Below are positions 26,474 to 34,338 of a stretch of DNA of 64,000 nucleotides, piece by piece. The stretch's first letter is position 1, and the number at the start of each line of letters is the position of its first letter. The translations under genes and the position numbers were made by a program. The notes under the pieces are model-generated. The model was not told the origin of the DNA and ran no database searches. It saw only the letters and a list, made by a program, of their open reading frames with translations. The DNA is from UBA2357 sp002344625 (GTDB taxonomy: Bacteria > Pseudomonadota > Gammaproteobacteria > Burkholderiales > Rhodocyclaceae), in assembly GCA_937995335.1 (NCBI GenBank), contig CALKIH010000018.1, positions 58,519 to 122,518 on the forward strand, written 5' to 3'.

Positions 26474-27148
26474 TCATGCGCGGGCCCGCGCCGCGACCAA
26501 TCCGGTCGGGGTCAGGCGCAGCACGCGGTCGGCCCGCGCCGCGGCAGCGTCCGAATGGGTCACCACGATACCGATCGCACCGGCCGAACGAATGCTGGCG
26601 AGCAATAGTTCGAGCACCGCGCCGGCGCGTTCAGGATCGAGGTTGCCGGTCGGTTCGTCGGCCAGTACCAGCGCCGGCCGATGCACCAGCGCGCGTGCAA
26701 TCGCGACCCGCTGCAACTCGCCGCCGGAGAGATTGCGTGGCCAGTCGTCGGCGCGCCCGCCCAGCCCCACCTGCGCCAGCAGCACGCGGGCGCGCCGGTC
26801 GGCTTCGGCGCCCGCGACATCGAGCAGCCACAGCGGCAGTGCGACGTTCGCCGCCAGCGACAGGTGCGGCAGGATGTGAAAAGCCTGGAACACGAAGCCG
26901 TAGCGCTTGCGCCGCAGCCGCGCGAACGCGTCGTCGTCGAGGGTGCCGATTTCGACGCCTTCGAGCATGAGGCGCCCGGCGTCGAACGGTTCGAGCCCGG
27001 CGATGCCGTTGAGCAGGGTCGACTTCCCGACCCCGGACTCCCCCATGATCGCGACGCACTCGCCCGCGGCAAGCTGCATCGAAACCCCCGAGAACAGTGG
27101 CGCGGCATCGTCGCCGAAGCGTTTGGTGACATTCACGAGTTCGAGCAT
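26474..27148 (-). CDS. ABC transporter ATP-binding protein (LolD/MacB class)
   Basis: A 224-residue ATPase with Walker A GESGVGKST (about 36-44), Q-loop FVFQAFHILPHL, signature LSGGELQR and Walker B LVLADEPTGNLD. These are features of the LolD/FtsE/MacB class that partners FtsX-type permeases. It is the first gene of the operon with the permease and lipocalin-like protein. An 80-bp GC-rich spacer able to fold (for example CCC-TTC-GGG at 26448-26456) separates it from the permease. Confidence 0.9.
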   Translation of the reverse strand: MLELVNVTKRFGDDAAPLFSGVSMQLAAGECVAIMGESGVGKSTLLNGIAGLEPFDAGRLMLEGVEIGTLDDDAFARLRRKRYGFVFQAFHILPHLSLAANVALPLWLLDVAGAEADRRARVLLAQVGLGGRADDWPRNLSGGELQRVAIARALVHRPALVLADEPTGNLDPERAGAVLELLLASIRSAGAIGIVVTHSDAAAARADRVLRLTPTGLVAARARA

Positions 27149-27301
27149 GGGAACAATGATCCTCTACACCGGCATGCGTGCGACGCCGGCCGAATCGCGG
27201 CTGCGGCGACCCTGGCCGCCCGCCCGGCGGCGTCGGTACCCCGAGCATACATCGCGGCGGCCAATCGAGCGGGCCATCACGTATACTCCGCGCTGCAAAC
27301 C

Positions 27302-28141
27302 ATGCCCGTCGAGCATTACGAGAACTTTCCTGTCGCTTCGATGCTGCTGCCGGCCCGCCTGCGCGCGCCGGTGGAAGCCCTCTATGCCTTCGCCCGCGGC
27401 GCCGACGACGTGGCGGACGAAGGCGACGCCGAGGCGCTGCAACGGCTGGCGCGCCTGAACGACTACCGCATCGGCCTGAACCGCATCGAACGCGGCGAAC
27501 CGCCCGACGACGACGCGTTGCGCCCGATGTTCGAGCGCCTTGCGCCCCACATCCGGCACTTCGGGCTGCCGGTGCAACTCCTGCGCGACCTGCTCGACGC
27601 TTTCAGCCAGGACGTGGTCAAGACCCGTTATGCCGATTTCGCCGAACTACGCGACTACTGTCGCCGCTCGGCCAACCCGGTCGGCCGGCTGCTACTGCAT
27701 CTCTACGACCAACGGTCGCCCGAACAATTGCAGATGTCCGACGCGATCTGCACCAGCCTGCAATTGATCAACTTCTGGCAGGACGTCGGTGTCGACTGGG
27801 CCAAGCAACGGGTATACCTGCCGCAGGACGAGCTGGCGCGCTTCGGCGTGAGCGAGGACGATCTCGCGGCGCGACGCTGTACCGACGCCTGGCGCGCCCT
27901 GCTGGGCTTCCAGGTCGGGCGCGCCCGCGAGCTGATGCTCACCGGCGCGCCGCTCGCGCGCCAACTGCCCGGACGCATCGGCTGGGAACTGCGCCTGGTG
28001 GTGCTGGGCGGGCTGCGCACGCTCGAAAAGATCGAGGCGGCCGGATACGACGTGTTCCGCCATCGCCCGACCCTCAACCGCGGCGACTGGGTCCTGATCG
28101 CCGGCCGCGCGCTGCATTACCCACCGGGCCAATCCAGATGA
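27302..28141 (+). CDS. hpnC: HpnC, hydroxysqualene synthase
   Basis: Member of the squalene/phytoene synthase family, 279 aa. In the HpnCDE route, HpnD makes presqualene diphosphate, HpnC turns it into hydroxysqualene and HpnE reduces that to squalene. It has the acid motif ARGADDVADEGD near residue 34 and the second NFWQDVGVDWAKQRVYLP. ATG 27302 starts MPVEHYENFPVASMLLPARL. There is no Shine-Dalgarno and a TATACT box lies only 15 nt upstream, so the leader may be very short. The stop overlaps hpnD (ATGA). Confidence 0.92.
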   Translation: MPVEHYENFPVASMLLPARLRAPVEALYAFARGADDVADEGDAEALQRLARLNDYRIGLNRIERGEPPDDDALRPMFERLAPHIRHFGLPVQLLRDLLDAFSQDVVKTRYADFAELRDYCRRSANPVGRLLLHLYDQRSPEQLQMSDAICTSLQLINFWQDVGVDWAKQRVYLPQDELARFGVSEDDLAARRCTDAWRALLGFQVGRARELMLTGAPLARQLPGRIGWELRLVVLGGLRTLEKIEAAGYDVFRHRPTLNRGDWVLIAGRALHYPPGQSR

Positions 28142-28980
28142 ATCCTCACGACTATTGCCAGGACAAGGCCGCGAAGAGCGGCTCGAGCTTCTACTACAGC
28201 TTCATGTTCCTGCCGCCGGAACGACGCCAGGCCATCACCGCCCTGTATGCGTTCTGCCGGGAGGTCGACGACGTGGTCGACGAATGCCAGGACCCGCAGA
28301 TTGCGCAGACCAAGCTGGGCTGGTGGCGGGCCGAGGTCGACCGGGTGTTCGACGGCACGCCCACCCATCCGGTCGGCCATGCGCTGAAGGCGGTCGGCGC
28401 GCAGTTCGATCTGCCGCGCGAGCAATTGCACGAGATCATCGACGGCATGGAGATGGATCTCGTCCAGACCCGCTACCTCGACTTCAAGGGCTTGCAGCTC
28501 TACTGTTATCGGGTCGCGAGCGTGGTCGGGCTGCTCGCGGCCGGGATCTTCGGCTATCAGGATCGCCAGACGCTGAAATACGCGCATGACCTGGGCCTCG
28601 CCTTCCAGCTCACCAACATCATCCGCGACGTCGGCGAAGATGCGCGCCGCGGTCGAATTTATCTGCCGATCGAAGACCTGCAGCGCTTCAAGGTGCCCGC
28701 GAGCGAGATTCTCGAGGCCCGGCATTCCGACCGCTTCCAGGCGCTCATGGCCTTCCAGGCCGAACGCGCGATCGGGTTCTACGATCAGGCCCATGCGCTC
28801 CTGCCGGCCGGCGACCGCAACAGCCAGCGCCCGGGCTTGATCATGGCGGCGATCTACCGGACCCTGCTCGACGAGATCGCCCGCGACGGCTATCAGGTCC
28901 TGGACCGGCGCACCTCGCTCACGCCGCTGCGCAAGATCTGGATCGCCGGGAAGACCTGGTTCGGCGGAGCGGGCAAATGA
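28138..28980 (+). CDS. hpnD: HpnD, presqualene diphosphate synthase
   Basis: 280-residue squalene/phytoene synthase family enzyme that condenses two farnesyl diphosphates to presqualene diphosphate. Visible motifs are SFYYSFMFLPPERRQA at the start, CREVDDVVDEC (first Asp motif) and FQLTNIIRDVGEDARRGRIY (second). It overlaps hpnC and hpnE by 4 bp each, showing tight coupling. Confidence 0.94.
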   Translation: MNPHDYCQDKAAKSGSSFYYSFMFLPPERRQAITALYAFCREVDDVVDECQDPQIAQTKLGWWRAEVDRVFDGTPTHPVGHALKAVGAQFDLPREQLHEIIDGMEMDLVQTRYLDFKGLQLYCYRVASVVGLLAAGIFGYQDRQTLKYAHDLGLAFQLTNIIRDVGEDARRGRIYLPIEDLQRFKVPASEILEARHSDRFQALMAFQAERAIGFYDQAHALLPAGDRNSQRPGLIMAAIYRTLLDEIARDGYQVLDRRTSLTPLRKIWIAGKTWFGGAGK

Positions 28981-30275
28981 GCCGTTCGATCGCGATCATC
29001 GGCGGCGGCTATGCCGGCATGGCGTGCGCCGTCGAACTGGCGCGCGCCGGCCACGCGGTGACGGTGTTCGAACGCTCGCTGGTGCTGGGCGGACGGGCGC
29101 GCCTGGTCCGCCGCGACGACTGGCAGGTCGACAACGGCCAGCACGTGCTGATCGGCGCCTACACCGAGCTCACCCGCCTGCTGCGCCTCACCGGCGTCTC
29201 GCCCAAGGTGCTCGAGCGCATCCCGCTCACCCTGCACATTCCCGGCAAGCTGCACCTGCGCGCGACGCGCCTTCCGGCGCCGTTGCATCTGGCGGTGGGG
29301 CTGTTGCGATCGCAGGGGCTCGACTGGCAGGATCGCAAGGCGATGCTGCGGCTGATGCGCGACCTGAAGAAATGCGGGTTCAGGGTCGAACCCGGGACGA
29401 CGGTGCGCAGCCTGCTGCACCAGAGCGGCCAGACAGCGCGCCTCGCCAATCTGGTGTGGAATCCGCTCTGCGTCGCCGCGCTCAACACCCCGCCGGCCGA
29501 AGCGTCGGCCCAGGTTTTCGCCGACGTGCTGCGCGATTCGCTGTGCGCCGACGCCAATGCGAGCGAGATCCTGATTCCGCGCGTCGACCTCACCGAGCTG
29601 TTTCCGGTCCAGGCCGCGCGCTATCTCGCGGTCAGGCGCTGCAGGATCAACACCGGCAACGGCATCGAGGGCATCACCGCCTCACCGGCCGGATTCGGCC
29701 TGGCCGGCGACCCCGTCGCCGATCGCCGCTACGACCAGGTCGTGATCGCCACGGCGCCGTATCATGCGGCCAGCCTGCTCGACAGCATCGGCGGCTGCGA
29801 GCGCCTGGCGCGCCAGATCGACGCGTTGCCATACGAACCGATCACCACCGTTTACTTCGCGCTCGGAGCCGGGGTGCGGCTGCCCCACCCCATGATCGGC
29901 CTCGCCGACGGCCCGGCGCAATGGGCATTCGACCGCGGCCAGCTGGGTTCGCAGGCGGGCCTGGTCGCACTGGTGATCAGCGCCCACGGCCCGCACGAGG
30001 CATTGTCGCGCGACGACCTCGAGATCACGGTGCATCGCCAGCTCGAAAACGCGCTGCAGCGCCGCCTGCCGTCGCCCGAATGGGCGATGACGATCACCGA
30101 GAAGCGCGCGACGATCGCGTGCACGCCCGGACTCGCCCGCCCCGGCGCGCGCACGCCGGTGAACGGGTTGTGGCTCGCCGGCGACTACGTGGATTCGCCT
30201 TATCCCGCCACCCTCGAATCCGCCGTGCGCTCGGGCGTGGCGGTGGCCAACGAGATCGGCCGCGCCGGCGGCTGA
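28977..30275 (+). CDS. hpnE: HpnE, squalene-forming FAD-dependent desaturase/reductase
   Basis: 432-residue amine-oxidase-fold flavoprotein with the FAD-binding AIIGGGYAGMACAVELARAG at residues 5-24 and a C-terminal FAD motif GLWLAGDYVDSPYPATLESA. It reduces hydroxysqualene to squalene as the third enzyme of the HpnCDE route. The window contains no squalene-hopene cyclase, so squalene must be used elsewhere in the genome. It is convergent with the YbbA-like gene, 6 bp apart. Confidence 0.93.
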   Translation: MSRSIAIIGGGYAGMACAVELARAGHAVTVFERSLVLGGRARLVRRDDWQVDNGQHVLIGAYTELTRLLRLTGVSPKVLERIPLTLHIPGKLHLRATRLPAPLHLAVGLLRSQGLDWQDRKAMLRLMRDLKKCGFRVEPGTTVRSLLHQSGQTARLANLVWNPLCVAALNTPPAEASAQVFADVLRDSLCADANASEILIPRVDLTELFPVQAARYLAVRRCRINTGNGIEGITASPAGFGLAGDPVADRRYDQVVIATAPYHAASLLDSIGGCERLARQIDALPYEPITTVYFALGAGVRLPHPMIGLADGPAQWAFDRGQLGSQAGLVALVISAHGPHEALSRDDLEITVHRQLENALQRRLPSPEWAMTITEKRATIACTPGLARPGARTPVNGLWLAGDYVDSPYPATLESAVRSGVAVANEIGRAGG

Positions 30276-30281
30276 ACGCCT

Positions 30282-31001
30282 TCAGGCCGGCGCGGCGGCC
30301 TGCCTTTGCTCGAGCCTGCCCGCCTGCATGCGCAGGGTGCGGTTGCAGCGCGCCGCGAGCGCCTCGTCATGCGTCACCAGGATCAAGGTCGTGCCGGCCT
30401 CGCGATTGAGCGCGAACACCAGCTCGATGATGGCCGCGCCGGTTGCGGCATCCAGGTTGCCGGTCGGTTCATCCGCCAGCAATAGCCGCGGCCCGGGCGC
30501 GAACGCGCGCGCCAGCGCGACACGCTGCTGCTCGCCGCCCGAGAGATGCTTGGGATAGTGGCGGGTACGGCCGGCCAGGCCGACCCGCTCCAGCCATTGG
30601 CTCGCGGTCGCGAGCGCGTCCGGCGCCCCGGCGAGTTCGAGCGGCAGCATCACGTTCTCGAGCGCGGTCAGGGCCGGCAGGAGCTGAAACGACTGGAACA
30701 CGAAGCCCACCGAGGCGCCGCGCAACTGCGCACGCGCATCTTCGTCGAGGCCGAAAAGCCCTACGCCGTTGATCGAAACCTCGCCGGCCGTGGGAACGTC
30801 CAGCCCCGCGAGCAATCCGAGCAGGGTCGACTTTCCCGACCCGGACGCGCCGACGATCGCCACCGATTCGCCGGCGCGCACCGAAAACGACACATCGTCG
30901 AGAATGCGCAAAACACCGTCGCCGCCGCTTACCGGTACACTCTTGCAAAGCCCGGCGACTTCCATGACCGGCTCGGAGAATTCAATGTGGCTCAGATCCA
31001 T
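30282..31001 (-). CDS. YbbA-like ABC transporter ATPase
   Basis: About 239 residues with Walker A GASGSGKST, Q-loop FVFQSFQLLPALT, signature LSGGEQQRVALARA and Walker B LLLADEPTGNLD, all LolD/YbbA class. As in E. coli it is divergent from the TesA-type gene. Here the start is placed at ATG 31001, preceded by AAAGG, so the two genes overlap by 17 bp at their 5' ends. A shorter alternative start is ATG 30965. The usual partner permease (YbbP) is not adjacent, since hpnE follows convergently. Confidence 0.85.
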   Translation of the reverse strand: MDLSHIEFSEPVMEVAGLCKSVPVSGGDGVLRILDDVSFSVRAGESVAIVGASGSGKSTLLGLLAGLDVPTAGEVSINGVGLFGLDEDARAQLRGASVGFVFQSFQLLPALTALENVMLPLELAGAPDALATASQWLERVGLAGRTRHYPKHLSGGEQQRVALARAFAPGPRLLLADEPTGNLDAATGAAIIELVFALNREAGTTLILVTHDEALAARCNRTLRMQAGRLEQRQAAAPA

Positions 31002-31596
31002 CGTAACCTTTGTATTCGTAAGTTTTTTCGGCCCGGCCAGCGCTGATGCCGACACCATCCTCGTGTGGGGCGACAGCCTCTCCGCGGGCTACGGCCTGCG
31101 CCCGGGCGAGGCCTGGCCCAACCTGTTGCAGACGCGCCTCGCGGAGAAAGGGTTCCCGCACCGTGTCGTCAACGCCAGCGTGAGCGGCGAAACCTCGGCC
31201 GGCGGACGCACCCGCCTGCCCGCGGCGCTGGCCGAGCACACCCCCCGGGTGCTGGTGCTCGAGCTCGGCGCCAACGACGGCCTGCGCGGCCTGCGCCCGC
31301 AACTCATGGACGACAACCTCACCGCGATGATCGCGGCGGCACAGGCAGCCGGCAGCAAGGTCCTGCTAGTCGGCATGCGCATGCCGCCCAACTACGGGCC
31401 CGCTTACACCCGCCGCTTTCAGGCGACCTACACCGACGTGGCCACCCGCACCGGTGTGCCGCTGGTGCCGTTCCTGTTCGAGGGCTTCGCCGACCAGGCG
31501 GACAAGTTCCAATCCGATGGCATCCACCCGCGTGCCGATGCCCAGATCATCATGCTCGACACCATCTGGCCGCACCTGACGCCCTTGCTGGACTGA
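30985..31596 (+). CDS. tesA: SGNH-hydrolase esterase/thioesterase (TesA-type)
   Basis: 203-residue secreted GDSL esterase. A hydrophobic signal segment (1-20) is followed by TILVWGDSLSAGYGL with the catalytic Ser, GANDGLRGL (block III) and SDGIHPRADAQ (catalytic Asp/His). E. coli TesA is a periplasmic multifunctional thioesterase/protease/arylesterase; the true substrate here is open. ATG 30985 has GGAGAA 5-6 nt upstream, a site located inside the divergent ATPase gene. Confidence 0.9.
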   Translation: MWLRSIVTFVFVSFFGPASADADTILVWGDSLSAGYGLRPGEAWPNLLQTRLAEKGFPHRVVNASVSGETSAGGRTRLPAALAEHTPRVLVLELGANDGLRGLRPQLMDDNLTAMIAAAQAAGSKVLLVGMRMPPNYGPAYTRRFQATYTDVATRTGVPLVPFLFEGFADQADKFQSDGIHPRADAQIIMLDTIWPHLTPLLD

Positions 31597-31643
31597 CACG
31601 CCGATCGGCACGGCGGCGTCCGCCACGCGCCGGCGCGCCGCGT

Positions 31644-32192
31644 TCAGGGCAGGCGCAGTTGAAGTCCGCTGCCTTTCACCGCGCAGATTCGCTGCACCAT
31701 GGCCGGCTTGGGTCTGGCGATCTCGCCTTGCTCGAACGCGATCACGCTGAAACCGTCGCGCACCAGTTCGAGCAATTCACCTTCGCGCAGCAGAAAGTCC
31801 GGATTCGCGGGCTTGCCGAATCGCTCGTTGCCGCGCATGAAGGTCTCGTACAGCAGCACGCCCCCCGGGCGCAGGCACTCGCGCAAGGCCCGCAGCCGCG
31901 GGCGAAACAGGTAGTTGGTCACCACCACCGCATCATACTTTTCGGGTTCGAACGGCCATGGTCCGTCCTCGAGGTCCGCCTCGACCGGCACGACGCCGGC
32001 CGCGCCGGCCAGCGCACGCAATGCGGCCCGATCCCGATCCGCGGCATCGACCCTGAAACCGCGCGCGGCCAGCCACAGCGCATGCCGCCCGGCGCCGCAG
32101 GCCAGATCCAGGATTGCGCCGCCCGCTGGCAAGCATGCGGAAAACCGCACGACCCACGGCGACGGCGCGCCACTCAAGGGATGAACAGACAT
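31644..32192 (-). CDS. Class I SAM-dependent methyltransferase
   Basis: 182-residue protein with motif I ILDLACGAGRHALWLAARG near residues 27-45, an acidic end of strand 2 (VDAADRD) and the post-motif YDAVVVTNYLFRPRL. It resembles small TehB/UbiE-like methyltransferases; the substrate is unknown. ATG 32192 (MSVHPLSGAPSPW) is preferred because the longer frame is Arg/Gly-rich. It is divergent from the histidine kinase gene. Confidence 0.75.
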   Translation of the reverse strand: MSVHPLSGAPSPWVVRFSACLPAGGAILDLACGAGRHALWLAARGFRVDAADRDRAALRALAGAAGVVPVEADLEDGPWPFEPEKYDAVVVTNYLFRPRLRALRECLRPGGVLLYETFMRGNERFGKPANPDFLLREGELLELVRDGFSVIAFEQGEIARPKPAMVQRICAVKGSGLQLRLP

Positions 32193-32506
32193 CAGGCACC
32201 GACCCCGATCGAATAAGCCCCCGCCGGATCGACCCCAGGCTCGACCTCGACCCATCCGGCACCCGAGGCGCACTCTATCACGGGTGCCAACCCGCGCGGC
32301 AGGCGCCGCCGCCGCCCCGACCCGCCGAACACGCCGGCCGTACCGTGCGGCACAGGTGCGGGCCCCCGGGTCGGTGCGTTAAGATGTCGGCTCGCCGTCA
32401 CCCATTGCCTTCACGAGCAAGAATCGGAAAGTGCGCATGCGCCCCAGGTCGCACCACAACCCGCTGCCGGTGCCCAGGCACCGATCCACCGCCCGGGACG
32501 CCTGCC

Positions 32507-34147
32507 ATGCCTGAGCTTGTCAACCCCGCATTCATTCCCTGGACGTTCGTCATCGCGTTGGTCTTGCTGCTGACCGTGATGCTGCGCCACCGCCGGGTCC
32601 GCCAGAACCGCATCATCGATGCCGTCGAGCGCGCCGCCCGCAACAGTAGCCAGTTCGACCGCAACGAGTTGCGCGCGCTGGCCGAGCTGTCGGCCGACTG
32701 GCTGTGGAAGGCGGACCGCAACCACCGCGTGGTCGTGCTGAGCGAAAGCTTCGACACCACCACGCGCATCAGGGCAAAGCAGGTGCTCGGGCTCTCGCCG
32801 TGGGACTTTGGCTGGCAAACCCTCTCCGACGGGGGCTGGCATGGCTACCGCAACGCCGTCGAGCACCAGCAGGCGGTGCAGATCAAGCTGCGCTTCTCCG
32901 ACGATGGCGGACATGCGCACTTCGTCGAGCTCAGCGGCCGCCCGACCTTCGAAGCGGACGTCTGTACCGGGTATCTCGGCATCGGGCGCGACATCACCCA
33001 CCAGATGCTGGCCGAGCATGCGCTGCACGAGAGCCGGGCACTCTATCAGGACGTGGTCAACTCGGTCCGCGAGGTCGTTTTTCTCGCCGATGACCAGAAG
33101 CGCTTCAGGCTGCTCAACCGGGCCTGGGAGGCCATCACCAATCATCCGGTCGCCGAGAGCATCGGCCAGCCACTGGTCGACTTCCTCCATCCCGACGATC
33201 GCGACAAGGCAATCCGCGGGCTCGGCCACCTGCTCACCGGCGAGCAGCGCGAATACCACGCGTCGCTGAGGCTCTACAAACGCACCGGCGAGATCTGCTG
33301 GATCGAGCTGACCGCGAGGCGGGTGAGCGGCGAGGACGTGACCCCCGAACTGCGCAGTCTGGTCGGCACCATCGACGACATCTCGAACCGCAAGATCGCC
33401 GAGATGACCTTGCGCAACATCAACCAGGAACTCGAAGCCCGGGTACGCGCGCGCACCGCCGAACTCGAGGCCTCCAATCGCGAGCTCGAAGCCTTCTCGT
33501 ATTCGGTGTCGCACGACCTGAGGGCACCGCTGCGATCGATCGACGGCTTCGCCCGCATCATCGAGGAAGACCTCGGCGAGCACCTCGACGACAACACCCG
33601 CGATCATCTCGAACGCATCCGCAATGCCGCGAGCCGCATGAGCTATCTCAGCGACAAGCTGATCGAGCTGGCCCGCTTCACCCGCCATGCGCTCAAGAAG
33701 GAGAACGTCAACCTCTCGGAAATGGTGACCCAGGTCGTCGACGAACTGCGCGCGCAATCGCCCGGCCGCAAGGTCGAAATCGCGCTCACCGCCGACCTGA
33801 TCGCGATCGCGGACAAGACCATGATGCGGGTCGTGCTCGACAACCTGCTGGGCAACGCCTGGAAGTTCACCGCGACCCGCGAGATCGGGCAGATCAGCTT
33901 CAGCGCCGCGGTCGAGAACGGCGAACGGGTCTTCTGCATCGCCGACAACGGGGTCGGATTCGACATGGCGTTTTCCGCCAATCTGTTCCGGCCGTTCTAT
34001 CGCCTGCACGACGAATCCGAGTTCAAGGGCAGCGGCATCGGCCTCGCCAACGTACAGCGCATCATCGAACGTCACGGAGGACGCATCTGGGCCGATTCCA
34101 GCCCCGACCAAGGGGCAAGATTCCATTTCACCCTGAGCGCCCGATGA
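32507..34147 (+). CDS. PAS-domain sensor histidine kinase
   Basis: 546-residue kinase anchored by one N-terminal helix (about 9-26). Two PAS domains follow (about 55-170 and 180-300, the second with LADDQKRFRLLNRAWEAIT), then a coiled linker (NQELEARVRARTAELEASNRELEAF). HisKA carries the phosphorylated His in SYSVSHDLRAPLRSIDGF, and HATPase_c has DNLLGNAWKFT, IADNGVGFDM and GSGIGLANVQRII. The phytochrome/bacteriophytochrome-like HWE-free HisKA style is common in PAS hybrid kinases. No response regulator lies next to it, so it is an orphan; its signal is unknown. Confidence 0.88.
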   Translation: MPELVNPAFIPWTFVIALVLLLTVMLRHRRVRQNRIIDAVERAARNSSQFDRNELRALAELSADWLWKADRNHRVVVLSESFDTTTRIRAKQVLGLSPWDFGWQTLSDGGWHGYRNAVEHQQAVQIKLRFSDDGGHAHFVELSGRPTFEADVCTGYLGIGRDITHQMLAEHALHESRALYQDVVNSVREVVFLADDQKRFRLLNRAWEAITNHPVAESIGQPLVDFLHPDDRDKAIRGLGHLLTGEQREYHASLRLYKRTGEICWIELTARRVSGEDVTPELRSLVGTIDDISNRKIAEMTLRNINQELEARVRARTAELEASNRELEAFSYSVSHDLRAPLRSIDGFARIIEEDLGEHLDDNTRDHLERIRNAASRMSYLSDKLIELARFTRHALKKENVNLSEMVTQVVDELRAQSPGRKVEIALTADLIAIADKTMMRVVLDNLLGNAWKFTATREIGQISFSAAVENGERVFCIADNGVGFDMAFSANLFRPFYRLHDESEFKGSGIGLANVQRIIERHGGRIWADSSPDQGARFHFTLSAR

Positions 34148-34338
34148 ACGCCTGTTGCGCCCAGCCGACAGATCGCCGACTGCTTGCAGGACAGTGTGAA
34201 CTTTTAACCGACACGGATGCTGCGCTGCGGTAAGGTGAACGCCGCAAGTCTTAATCACCGCCTGCCAACGCGAACCACACAGGACCGCAATCAGCCCGGC
34301 CGACCGGCTCGGCGAGATTCGAAAAAGACGACAAGATC

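Noticed and set aside
23920..26970. 1016-residue plus-strand open frame over the permease and ATPase genes
   Set aside because: It is extremely rich in Arg/His/Gln/Pro, has no family features and crosses two clear genes on the minus strand.
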